Source of the DNA: Solea solea | Taxonomy: Eukaryota > Chordata > Actinopteri > Pleuronectiformes > Soleidae | Length of the DNA: 64,000 nt | Direction: 5' to 3' | Assembly (NCBI RefSeq): GCF_958295425.1 | Contig: NC_081145.1 | Location: 186,001-250,000 of the forward strand | Part shown: positions 22,683-34,179 of the stretch, piece by piece | How positions within the stretch are numbered: the first letter of the stretch is position 1 | Layout: every line of letters begins with the position of its first letter | Made by a program: the position numbers and the translations under genes | Notes under the pieces: generated by a model | Told to the model about the DNA's origin: nothing | Databases searched by the model: none | Seen by the model: the letters and a program-made list of their open reading frames with translations, nothing else

Positions 22683-22769
22683 TTATTTTAAAATAAGTTG
22701 TTGCCAAAGTTGTTGCTGTAAGGGGGGCTCTCTGCTACAGCCTGCGGGTAAAGCGGGGTGCTGCCAACT

Positions 22770-23850
22770 CGCTGACCCTGACCCTTATACCTATTCCAAG
22801 CCCTACCAGTAGAGGTCCCCCAAGCCCCAATTTATGAGCTGGAATAAAATGATATCAAAGTTTAGTTGGGGTGGCAAAAGACCCACGATAAGACTGGAAA
22901 CTCTCCAGCTGCCAAAAGAAGAAGGAGGGATGAGACTTCCAAAATTAAAGGAATACTACCATGCGGCCCAATTGAGATATATTGTAGGTTGGTGCAAACC
23001 AGACACAGTGAAATGAAATAGAAAAAGAGTTTGGAGAAAACCCAGTACAGAATATAATTGGGGATAAAGAAACATACAAGAAGATTCAAAACCAAATAGA
23101 CACAATCACGATGTTCACATACAAAATATGGTTCAGCATAATAAAAAAATATAAGATACAGAAAGACACTAATTTATTGAATATGATAGCAATTTTACAC
23201 CGACTAGGTACGATATAGGATTTAAACAGTGGACAACCAAGGGAATCACAGCATGGTGTGTTTTGGTGAAAGATGGACAGCTTGAGAGTTTCCAAAATAT
23301 GACAGAAAAAAAGGATTTAGATAATCAATCATGAATTCTGTGGATTCCTGCAACTTAGAGACTACTATATGAAAGAGATCAGGATGGACCCCTCCTGAGA
23401 AGTGAATAGTGTGATCCAGATCATCATAATCAACGCATACAAAGAAACCACAATTAGAATTATATTGGGACTATATAAAAAAAATGCTACAAAATACATA
23501 AAAAAAAAGATGGGAATCAGGATTTAACATAAAACTTAGTGATGAAGATTGGCTAAGATTGGTACAATCTGCCAGACATTAGCCTCATGTATGAAACAAA
23601 GTGATTTTGAAGCAGAAACATATTTAGGTTACAAGGTCAGAGCTGCAGTGACTTCCTGACAAGTACAAATGAGCATTTCATGGGTTGTACTGGCAACAGA
23701 TATGACAAATGTTGGGTGGCTGGGAGATTTTTTTTGAATCAGTCTTGAATATGTCAAAGATTACCCACAATATTAACTTTGAAGCATTGTTAGTTTTGTG
23801 TAGCATCAGCTAAAACATGTACTCCCTCCCCTCTTAATTTGAAAAGAGGA
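22770..23850 (+). pseudogene. LINE ORF2 C-terminal fragment, decayed (left copy)
   Basis: Plus-strand similarity to the region after the RT of L1-type ORF2. It holds WNKMISKFSWGGKRPTIRLE and LPKEEGGMRLPKLKEYYHAA, with a stop at 23,014-23,016. Recognisable coding continues in shifted frames (YKIWFSIIKKYKIQKD, FKQWTTKGITAW and a weak Cys-Trp motif near 23,710). Compare the same region of the younger LINE (RQFIWNGKTPRVSMEKLTWD). Many stops and indels make it old. Right copy at 62,835-63,915. Confidence 0.7.
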
Positions 23851-24820
23851 CATTTGTAATATGGAAATGATTGAATATTTGGTGGTTTTGAGGAGGACTG
23901 ATGCAGGACAAAAGTATTAATCTTTTATGACAACAATTCTTGGGAGTGAACATTCCTGCCATATACTCAAGTGTATGGTGAAAACAATGTTCAGTGTTCT
24001 ATTGATCTATTAATAAAATGTTTTCATTTGAATTCCAATTTGCCAAGAGACCTTCTTACAAGAAAGTGTGCCATATGCACTAACACAGTGGAAATGAATC
24101 ATAATGAAGCCTGAGGGTTAAGGAAACAGTTTGTCATCAACTAAATACTGTAGGTGTCCAAAGCCTGAGGGTCAGCCTCTTTCCCCGGATGAAGCAGAAT
24201 CCAGTCACGTTAACTGTGCGTTGTAAGAATGGAAAAGACTGTCATAAAAAAAAAATAATAATTACAACACCCACACTGTATCAACATTCAGAGTGGACCT
24301 AATTTTTAAGAATAGAGGGATAGATTTAGTGTATAGCCTACTTGTTAAATAGACAGGACAGTGCAGCAGCAGCACCAGCGAAGCTCTCTGAACAGATCAG
24401 CAATGTGACCCACAGTCCTCACAACCGAAGACGCAGCCGAAACACAGCAAGCGGTTCCGCGAAAACGGGAGCTTTGCAGCTGCGGGTCCGGGTGAGAGGA
24501 CATCGGTTCTCACAGTGGAACTGTTCAGACAGCAAGTCTGGCTCCCGTGTAACGTCGCAGACAACACCATCTCAGAGATAGGATACTGACTGCATTTAAA
24601 CACTAAACTTTCGAAAAAAACAGCAAAGCGAAAAAGAAAAAAAAGAGCATGGAACATTTACATGTGCATATATTAGTATTAACTATATTTCGATTAATGC
24701 GTGTGTGTTTAAATGCATGTGTATGTATGTAGTGAAAAGACGTAGTTACTGTAATTAACGAACACATTTTAGCAATGGCCTGCTGTTTAGCTCATTATAA
24801 TAATGTAAAATTTCACTTAC
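23851..24820. other. Non-coding stretch with a CpG-richer core
   Basis: Mostly AT-rich. About 24,400-24,560 is noticeably richer in GC and CpG ('cgcagccgaaacacagcaag', 'gcggttccgcgaaaacggga') and could be a small CpG island or an exon. The open frame 24,342-24,581 has no recognisable content, and I find no convincing splice pattern. Confidence 0.35.
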
Positions 24821-24987
24821 CTCTACATTTTTGAGCATCTTCCTGTGACATGTCAATAGCCTCCCTCTACCACCAACTTCCCCAGTAATTCCTTGGTCAG
24901 CGACTGATGCTGCAACTCCATTACATGTTCATCCACCTGCTGAGCAGACACTAACCTGTTCACGTTTTGGATATTAATCCGCTGCTG
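24821..24987 (-). pseudogene. Candidate host-gene exon with an in-exon frameshift
   Basis: On the minus strand it follows 'ttccccaccacag' and ends at 'tagag|gtaagt', a consensus donor. The first two thirds read INIQNVNRLVSAQQVDEHVM, then a helical segment through SLTKELLGKLVVE. The frame then closes at TGA. In the next frame, EAIDMSQEDAQKCR continues to the donor, as if one G had been added in 'gagggaggc' (near 24,868). It is either a decayed exon or a sequencing/assembly error. It may belong to the same gene as exons A and B, but no link can be shown from the window. Confidence 0.4.
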
Positions 24988-25666
24988 CTGTGGTGGGGAA
25001 CTACGTTGCGTTGGAGTGTGACGATGGTCGATAATTATCTTAAAGCTACAGTAGTAGTTGAAATAAACTGCCCCTTTGTTTCACCACACATGCATGGCAG
25101 AAATATTCGCTTCAAAGATTTTTTGTAATAAAAACATAACAGATTAATCCTCTGCATTCTTTGTGCGTTTGGATTTTTTTTTGAGGATATCTTACACCAA
25201 ATTGCTTCAAATTTGGTGTAGGTGAAGTTATTTTCCACTGTCAGGGAATATCAACATTTTTCATTATCATATAACACACTATTCAATCAATATCTGAAGC
25301 TAAAATGATGTGGGTGTATTTTAGGGATATCATAGTATGGTGTGAATGTGGGTTTAGGAATAAATGTGTGTGTGTGTGTCTGTGTCTGTGTGTCTGTGTG
25401 TATGTGCAACTCCAGGCACTTCTTGTTCTCACATCAAGTTCAAATCGACATGATACACAGGCACCTACACCTACAAAGAGGCTCATACACACATTCACTC
25501 CTTTGAGTAAAAAAAAGAAACAGGCATCTTGAGGGACTTCAAAGACTTGCCCTCTACGTGAACCCAAACAAAAGTCTGGTTTTGTTTACACAGGTGCAAT
25601 TACAGGTAAACACAATGTTTCACTTTGTTTGGGGCTCAATTCATCCTGACTGTCAAAGACACAGCC
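24988..25666. other. Non-coding stretch with a TG microsatellite
   Basis: 25,365-25,405 is an impure (TG)n/(TCTG)n tract. Reading frames across it are low complexity. Nothing else recognised. Confidence 0.5.
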
Positions 25667-25711
25667 TCAGACGCTGAAGACCTCGACCTCATCAACATCA
25701 GTCACAATGTA
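25667..25711 (-). CDS. Possible terminal exon (14 codons plus stop)
   Basis: Minus strand: a strong polypyrimidine tract and acceptor ('cctttttctttttcag') followed by YIVTDVDEVEVFSV and TGA. It is short, so chance is possible. If real, it ends a gene lying to the right of the window's unique block, transcribed leftward, separate from exons A and B. Confidence 0.25.
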   Translation of the reverse strand, partial: YIVTDVDEVEVFSV

Positions 25712-26080
25712 CTGAAAAAGAAAAAGGTTAAATAATTTATCAAAACTAACCCTAACCCTATCATATTATAGTGATTACATGTAAAATAATTACATCAAAT
25801 CAAACATAAGCTAGATGTTTTGTATGACCTGTGTGATCATCCGTTTTTGATGAAGTTTAAAATCCATAATTTGTATTAGTAGTGTATGATTTCACTTTCA
25901 CTGAACTCAGTACCACCTATACTTCATATACTAGTAGTATGGAGTACTTTTACTGTATACGTTTTGGAGGAATATAGGGTCAAAGTTCACTTTTTGCAAC
26001 AAACAATAGGGTAACATTTTTTGATGAAGTATAAAATCCTTATTTTTTATCAGTAGTTTATGATTTAACTTTCACTGGAC
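25712..26080. other. Non-coding stretch, nothing recognised
   Basis: AT-rich. It contains a diverged direct repeat of about 40 bp around 'tttttgatgaagt' (25,846 and 26,019). Confidence 0.4.
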
Positions 26081-26303
26081 GTATTCAGCTGAGGTTAGGC
26101 TGTTTTCGGATTTTTTTCTTTTTTCTACTGTCCCATAATATAAACCTCACTAATGAAGTTAACATCATATAAGATATACTTCTGTACCCTCAAGTGTTTG
26201 ATTTTGCAATGATTTCACTGTTGGGATGTGTTTTTCTATTGGTGTCTGTTTGTGTGCGCATCCAGCCGAGATAAGGCTGTTTTCGGATTTTTTTCTACTG
26301 TCC
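26081..26303 (-). repeat. Inverted R1-family satellite fragment
   Basis: About 1.25 R1 monomers in reverse orientation relative to all other satellite in the window ('ctactgtcccataatataaa', 'ttgattttgcaatgatttca', 'gataaggctgttttcggatt'). It is closer to R1B ('ttggtgtctgtttgtgtgcg') than to R1A, although the array that begins 100 bp to the right is R1A. Confidence 0.85.
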
Positions 26304-26401
26304 ACAGTACTGTGCAAAGGTTTTAGGCAGTTGTGAAAAAAATGAATCAATCATCAATCAACAAAATGCAGTGAATAAACAAAAGAGAAATCTAAATCAC
26401 C
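26304..26401. other. Spacer between opposed satellite pieces
   Basis: Starts 'acagtactgtgcaaaggttt', which resembles an end commonly seen in dispersed fish repeats (from memory, family uncertain). It is followed by AT-rich sequence up to the first R1A monomer. Confidence 0.3.
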
Positions 26402-27709
26402 CTTTGTGAGGTTTATGTTATGGGACAGTAGAAAAATGAAAAAAATCAGAAAACAGCCGTATCCCTGCTGAATGCGCACAAAAACAGAGACAAATAGAAA
26501 AACACATCCAAACAGTGAAATCATTGCAAAATCAAACACTGAAGGTATATAACTATATCTTATGCGATGTTAACTTTATTTGTGAGGTTTATGTTATGGG
26601 ACAGTAGAAAAATGAAAAAAATTGCGAAAACAGCCGTATCCATGCTGAATGCGCACAAAAACAGAGACAAATAGAAAAACACATCCAAACAGTGAAATCA
26701 TTGCAAAATCAAACACTGAGGGTACATCAATATACCTTATAAGATGTTAACTTCATATTATAGGACGGTAGAAAAAAGATTAAAATACCCTCGATCAGCC
26801 TTAGTCCCTGATACACATACGGAAAAATCAGACTCCTGGCTCAATGCCTTTAGGAATTATTACAAAAAATACACCACAGTGGCTGACCTTTGACCTTTCC
26901 AAAGGTTGCACAGATCTGAAACTCAGCACCCTGGATCAGCCAGGAGTCCCTGATACACATACGGAGAAATCAGCATCCGGGCTCATTGCCTTTAGGAATT
27001 ATTGAAGAAAAGACAGTTTCCCACCTTTCTTACGTTTGAATTTTACAGACTGTGTTTTTGGCAGTTTTTTTTGGCCAGGGGGAAAAAAGCCCAAAGTCCT
27101 GTGTCCAAAACTGAAAATCAGGTCATGTCAGACTCTATACAGTCTTAGACTCTTTGGCCAGACTCCTGGCTTAATGCCTTTAGGAATTATTACAAAAAAC
27201 ACACCCGAACGGCTGACCTTTGACCTTTCCAAAGGTTGCACGGGTCTGAAACTCGGCACCCTGGATTAGCCTTAGTCCCTGATACACATACAGAAAAATC
27301 AGACTCCTGGCTTAATGCCTTTAGGAATTATTACAAAAAACACACCCGAACGGCTAACCATTGACCTTTTCCGAAAGTTGCACAGGTCTGAAACTCGGCA
27401 ACCGGGATAAGCTTTAGTCCCTGATACACATACGGAGAAATCAGCATCCGGGCTCATTGCCTTTAGGAATTATTGAAGAAAAGACAGTTTCCCACCTTTC
27501 TTACGTTTGAATTTTACAGACTGTGTTTTTGGCAGTTTTTTTTGGCCAGGGGGAAAAAAGCCCACAGTCCTGTGTCCAAAAACTGAAGACTCTATACAGT
27601 CTTAGACTCTTTGGCCAGAGTGGAAGTTTTGGAGGAACTACATTTCTACAGGTCGCAGGAGTGTGAATATTTCATATGTCGTTTGGGGTCCCAAGACGAG
27701 CGGAACGAC
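26402..27709 (+). repeat. Composite satellite unit 8, rearranged
   Basis: R1A 26,402-26,796, one R2 monomer 26,797-26,937, R3 26,938 to about 27,160. R3 then breaks at 'ctttggccaga' and runs straight into R2 ('ctcctggcttaatgcc'). About 1.8 R2 monomers and a second, complete R3 (27,410-27,709, short subtype) follow. The shared 'caga' at the junction suggests a microhomology-mediated join between two units. Confidence 0.85.
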
Positions 27710-29184
27710 GAGGGTACTTAGTATATCTTATAAGATGTTAACTTTATTTGTGAGGTTTATGTTATGGGACAGTAGAAAAATGAAAAAAAATCAGAAAACA
27801 GTCGTATTCCAGCTGAATGCGCACAAAAACAGACAAAAATAGAAAAACACATTCAAACAGTGAAATCATTGCAAAATCAAACACTGAAGGTATATAGCAA
27901 TATCTTATAAGATGTTAACTTTATTTCTGAGGTTTATGTTATGGGACAGTAGAAAAATTAAAAAAAATCAGAAAACAGTCGTATTCCAGCTCAATGCGCA
28001 CAAAAACAGACAAAAATAGAAAAACACATTCAAACAGTGAAATCATTGCAAAATCAAACACTGAAGGTATATAACTATATCTTATAAGATTTTAACTTTA
28101 TTTGTGAGGTTTATGTTATGGGACAGTAGAAAAATGAAAAAAATTGCGAAAACAGCCGTATTCCTTCTGAATGCGCACAAAAACAGACACAAATAGAAAA
28201 ACACATCCAAACAGTGAAATCATTATAAATTTAAACACTGAGGGTACATCAATATACCTTATAAGATGTTAACTTCATATTATAGGACAGTAGAAAAAAG
28301 ATTAAAATACCCTCGATCAGCCTTAGTCCCTGATACACATACGGAAAAATCAGACTCCTGGCTTAATGCCTTTAGGAATTATTACAAAAAACACACCTAA
28401 ACGGCTGACCTTTGACCTTTCCGAAGGTTACACAGGTCTGAAACTCGGCACCCTAGATTAGCCTTAGTCCCTGATACACATACGGAAAAATCAGACTCCT
28501 GGCTCAATGCCTTTAGGAATTATTACAAAAAACACACCCGAACGGCTGACCATTGACCTTTCCGAAGGTTGCACAGGTCTGAAACTCGGCACCCTGGATT
28601 AGCCTTAGTCCCTGATACACATACGGAAAAATCAGACTCCTGGCTTAATGCCTTTAGGAATTATTACAAAAAACACACCCGAACGGCTGACCATTGACCT
28701 TTTCCGAAAGTTGCACAGGTCTGAAACTCGGCAACCGGGATAAGCTTTAGTCCCTGATACACATACGGAAAAATCAGACTCCTGACTCAATGCCTTTAGG
28801 AATTATTACAAAAAACACACCACAGCGGCTGACCTTTGACCTTTCCAAAGGTTGCACGGGTCTGAAACTCGGCACCCTGGATCAGCCAGGAGTCCCTGAT
28901 ACACATACGGAGAAATCAGCATCCGGGCTCATTGCCTTTAGGAATTATTGAAGAAAAGACAGTTTCCCACCTTTCTTACATTTGAATTTTACAGACTGTG
29001 TTTTTGGCAGTTTTTTTTGGCCAGGGGGAAAAAAGCCCACAGGCCTGTGTCCAAAAACTGAAGACTCTATACAGTCTTAGACTCTTTGGCCAGAGTGGAA
29101 GTTTTGGAGGAACTACATTTCTACAGGTCGCAGGAGTGTGAATATTTCATATGTCGTTTGGGGTCCCAAGACGAGCGGAACGAC
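27710..29184 (+). repeat. Composite satellite unit 9
   Basis: R1A 27,710-28,318 (about 3.4 monomers), R2 28,319-28,883 (four monomers), R3 28,884-29,184 (short subtype). Confidence 0.9.
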
Positions 29185-30520
29185 GAGGGTACATTAGTAT
29201 ATCTTATAAGATGTTAACTTTATTTGTGAGGTTGATGTTATGGGACAGTAGAAAAATGAAAAAAAAATTAGAAAACAGTCGTATTCCAGCTGAATGCGCA
29301 CAAAAACAGACAAAAATAGAAAAACACATTCAAACAGTGAAATCATTGCAAAATCAAACACTGAAGGTATATAACAATATCTTATAAGATGTTAACTTTA
29401 TTTCTGAGGTTTATGTTATGGGACAGTAGAAAAATTAAAAAAAATCAGAAAACAGTCGTATTCCAGCTGAATGCGCACAAAAACAGACAAAAATAGAAAA
29501 ACACATTCAAACAGTGAAATCATTGCAAAATCAAACACTGAAGGTATATAACTGTATCTTATAAGATTTTAACTTTATTTGTGAGGTTTATGTTATGGGA
29601 CAGTAGAAAAATGAAAAAAATTGCGAAAACAGCCGTATTCCTTCTGAATGCGCACAAAAACAGACACAAATAGAAAAACACATCCAAACAGTGAAATCAT
29701 TATAAATTTAAACACTGAGGGTACATCAATATACCTTATAAGATGTTAACTTCATATTATAGGACAGTAGAAAAAAGATTAAAATACCCTCGATCAGCCT
29801 TAGTCCCTGATACACATACGGAAAAATCAGACTCCTGGCTTAATGCCTTTAGGAATTATTACAAAAAACACACCCGAACGGCTGACCTTTGACCTTTCCA
29901 AAGGTTGCACGGGTCTGAAACTCGGCACCCTGGATTAGCCTTTGTCCCTGATACACATACAGAAAAATCAGACTCCTGGCTAAATGCCTTTAGGAATTAT
30001 TACAAAAAACACACCCGAACGGCTGACCATTGACCTTTTCTGAAAGTTGCACAGGTCTGAAACTCGGCAACCGGGATAAGCTTTAGTCCCTGATACACAT
30101 ACGGAAAAATCAGACTCCTGACTCAATGCCTTTAGGAATTATTACAAAAAACACACCACAGCGGCTGACCTTTGACCTTTCCAAAGGTTGCACGGGTCTG
30201 AAACTCGGCACCCTGGATCAGCCAGGAGTCCCTGATACACATACGGAGAAATCAGCATCCGGGCTCATTGCCTTTAGGAATTATTGAAGAAAAGACAGTT
30301 TCCCACCTTTCTTACATTTGAATTTTACAGACTGTGTTTTTGGCAGTTTTTTTTGGCCAGGGGGAAAAAAGCCCACAGTCCTGTGTCCAAAAACTGAAGA
30401 CTCTATACAGTCTTAGACTCTTTGGCCAGAGTGGAAGTTTTGGAGGAACTACATTTCTACAGGTCGCAGGAGTGTGAATATTTCATATGTCGTTTGGGGT
30501 CCCAAGACGAGCGGAACGAC
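29185..30520 (+). repeat. Composite satellite unit 10
   Basis: R1A 29,185-29,794, R2 29,795-30,219 (three monomers), R3 30,220-30,520. It is nearly identical to unit 9 apart from the loss of one R2 monomer. Confidence 0.9.
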
Positions 30521-32261
30521 GAGGGTACATTAGTATATCTTATAAGATGTTAACTTTATTTGTGAGGTTTATGTTATGGGACAGTAGAAAAATGAAAAAA
30601 AAATTAGAAAACAGTCGTATTCCAGCTGAATGCGCACAAAAACAGACAAAAATAGAAAAACACATTCAAACAGTGAAATCATTGCAAAATCAAACACTGA
30701 AGGTATATAACAATATCTTATAAGATGTTAACTTTATTTCTGAGGTTTATGTTATGGGACAGTAGAAAAATGAAAAAAACATTAGAAAACAGTCGTATTC
30801 CAGCTGAATGCGCACAAAAACAGACAAAAATAGAAAAACACATTCAAACAGTGAAATCATTGCAAAATCAAACACTGAAGGTATATAACTATATTTTATA
30901 AGATGTTAAATTTATTTGTGAGGTTTATGTTATGGGACAGTAGAAAAATGAAAAAAAATCAGAAAACAGTCGTATTCCAGCTGAATGCGCACAAAAACAG
31001 ACACAAATAGAAAAACACATCCAAACAGTGAAATCATTGCAAAATCAAACACTGAGGGTACCGAAGAATATCTTATAAGATGTTAACTTTATTTGTGAGG
31101 TTTATGTTATGGGACAGTAGAAAAATGAAAAAAAAATCAGAAAACAGTCGTATTCCAGCTTACTGCACACAAAAACAGACAAAAATAGAAAAACACATTC
31201 AAACAGTGAAATCATTGCAAAATCAAACACTGAAGGTATATAACTATATCTTATAAGATGTTACATTTATTTGTGAGGTTTATGTTATGGGACAGTAGAA
31301 AAATGAAAAAAAATCAGAAAACAGCCGTATCCCTGCTGAATGCACACAAAAACAGAGACAAATAGAAAAACACATCCAAACAGTGAAATGATTGCAAAAT
31401 CAAACACTGAAGGTATATAACTATATCTTATAAGATTTTAACTTTATTTGTGAGGTTTATGTTATGGGACAGTAGAAAAATGAAAAAATTGCGAAAACAG
31501 CCGTATCCCTGCTGAATGCGCACAAAAACAGACACAAATAGAAAAACACATCCAAACAGTAAAATCATTATAAATTCAAACACTGAGGGTACATCAATAT
31601 ACCTTATAAGATGTTAACTTCATATTATAGGACAGTAGAAAAAAGATTAAAATACCCTCGATCAGCCTTAGTCCCTGATACACATACGGAAAAATCAGAC
31701 TCCTGGCTTAATGCCTTTAGGAATTATTACAAAAAACACACCTAAACGGCTGACCTTTGACCTTTCCGAAGGTTACACAGGTCTGAAACTCGGCACCCTA
31801 GATTAGCCTTAGTCCCTGATACACATACGGAAAAATCAGACTCCTGGCTCAATGCCTTTAGGAATTATTACAAAAAACACACCACAGTGGCTGACCTTTG
31901 ACCTTTCCAAAGGTTGCACAGATCTGAAACTCAGCACCCTGGATCAGCCAGGAGTCCCTGATACACATACGGAGAAATCAGCATCCAGGCTCATTGCCTT
32001 TAGGAATTATTGAAGAAAAGACAGTTTCCCACCTTTCTTACGTTTGAATTTTACAGACTGTGTTTTTGGCAGTTTTTTTTGGCCAGGGGGAAAAAAGCCC
32101 AAAGTCCTGTGTCCAAAAACTGAAAATCCGGTCATGTCAGACTCTATACAGTCTTAGACTCTTTGGCCAGAGTGGAAGTTTTGGAGGAACTACATTTCTA
32201 CAGGTCGCAGGAGTGTGAATATTTCATATGTCGTTTGGGGTCCCAAGACGAGCGGAACGAC
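30521..32261 (+). repeat. Composite satellite unit 11
   Basis: R1A 30,521-31,662 (about 6.4 monomers), R2 31,663-31,944 (two monomers, one with private 'cacagatctgaaactcagca'), R3 31,945-32,261. About 30,900-32,460 repeats at +1,918 bp as unit 12. Confidence 0.9.
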
Positions 32262-34179
32262 GAGGGTACATTAGTATATCTTATAAGATGTTAACTTTAT
32301 TTGTGAGGTTTATGTTATGGGACAGTAGAAAATGAAAAAAAATCAGAAAACAGTCGTATTCCAACTGAATGCTCACAAAAACAGACACAAATAGAAAAAC
32401 ACATCCAAACAGTGAAATCATTGCAAAATCAAACACTGAGGGTACCGAAGAATATCTTATAAGATGTTAACTTTATTTGTGAGGTTTATGTTATGGGACA
32501 GTAGAAAAATGAAAAAAAAATTAGAAAACAGTCGTATTCCAGCTGAATGCGCACAAAAACAGACAAAAATAGAAAAACACATTCAAACAGTGAAATCATT
32601 GCAAAATCAAACACTGAAGGTATATAACAATATCTTATAAGATGTTAACTTTATTTCTGAGGTTTATGTTATGGGACAGTAGAAAAATGAAAAAAACATT
32701 AGAAAACAGTCGTATTCCAGCTGAATGCGCACAAAAACAGACAAAAATAGAAAAACACATTCAAACAGTGAAATCATGGCAAAATCAAACACTGAAGGTA
32801 TATAACTATATTTTATAAGATGTTAAATTTATTTGTGAGGTTTATGTTATGGGACAGTAGAAAAATGAAAAAAAATCAGAAAACAGTCGTATTCCAGCTG
32901 AATGCGCACAAAAACAGACACAAATAGAAAAACACATCCAAACAGTGAAATCATTGCAAAATCAAACACTGAGGGTACCGAAGAATATCTTATAAGATGT
33001 TAACTTTATTTGTGAGGTTTATGTTATGGGACAGTAGAAAAATGAAAAAAAAAATCAGAAAACAGTCGTATTCCAGCTTACTGCACACAAAAACAGACAA
33101 AAATAGAAAAACACATTCAAACAGTGAAATCATTGCAAAATCAAACACTGAAGGTATATAACTATATCTTATAAGATGTTACATTTATTTGTGAGGTTTA
33201 TGTTATGGGACAGTAGAAAAATGAAAAAAAATCAGAAAACAGCCGTATCCCTGCTGAATGCACACAAAAACAGAGACAAATAGAAAAACACATCCAAACA
33301 GTGAAATGATTGCAAAATCAAACACTGAAGGTATATAACTATATCTTATAAGATTTTAACTTTATTTGTGAGGTTTATGTTATGGGACAGTAGAAAAATG
33401 AAAAAATTGCGAAAACAGCCGTATCCCTGCTGAATGCGCACAAAAACAGACACAAATAGAAAAACACATCCAAACAGTAAAATCATTATAAATTCAAACA
33501 CTGAGGGTACATCAATATACCTTATAAGATGTTAACTTCATATTATAGGACAGTAGAAAAAAGATTAAAATACCCTCGATCAGCCTTAGTCCCTGATACA
33601 CATACGGAAAAATCAGACTCCTGGCTTAATGCCTTTAGGAATTATTACAAAAAACACACCTAAACGGCTGACCTTTGACCTTTCCGAAGGTTACACAGGT
33701 CTGAAACTCGGCACCCTAGATTAGCCTTAGTCCCTGATACACATACGGAAAAATCAGACTCCTGGCTCAATGCCTTTAGGAATTATTACAAAAAACACAC
33801 CACAGTGGCTGACCTTTGACCTTTCCAAAGGTTGCACAGATCTGAAACTCAGCACCCTGGATCAGCCAGGAGTCCCTGATACACATACGGAGAAATCAGC
33901 ATCCAGGCTCATTGCCTTTAGGAATTATTGAAGAAAAGACAGTTTCCCACCTTTCTTACGTTTGAATTTTACAGACTGTGTTTTTGGCAGTTTTTTTTGG
34001 CCAGGGGGAAAAAAGCCCAAAGTCCTGTGTCCAAAAACTGAAAATCCGGTCATGTCAGACTCTATACAGTCTTAGACTCTTTGGCCAGAGTGGAAGTTTT
34101 GGAGGAACTACATTTCTACAGGTCGCAGGAGTGTGAATATTTCATATGTCGTTTGGGGTCCCAAGACGAGCGGAACGAC
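32262..34179 (+). repeat. Composite satellite unit 12
   Basis: R1A 32,262-33,581 (about 7.5 monomers, the longest R1A block), R2 33,582-33,863 (two monomers), R3 33,864-34,179. It is a recent tandem copy of unit 11, sharing 'cacagatctgaaactcagca' and 'aaaatccggtcatgtc'. Confidence 0.9.

Larger units (their letters stand above)
18813..26080. other. Non-satellite block, left copy of the segmental duplication
   Basis: Mostly single-copy-like DNA between satellite arrays. Positions 18,424 to about 23,935 recur at 58,414-64,000 with only scattered substitutions and a few indels. The offset is 39,990 at first, 39,994 after 21,000 and 40,065 after 22,830. The rest of this block (23,936-26,080) has its counterpart, if any, outside the window. 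It holds candidate exons on the minus strand, decayed LINE pieces and microsatellites, listed separately. Confidence 0.9.

Noticed and set aside
25283..25567. Open frames on both strands over the TG tract
   Set aside because: Low-complexity translation of a microsatellite (runs of Cys-Val or Thr-His).
25746..25760. Interstitial telomere repeat ('taaccctaaccctat')
   Set aside because: Only about two and a half units; chance in AT-rich DNA is likely.
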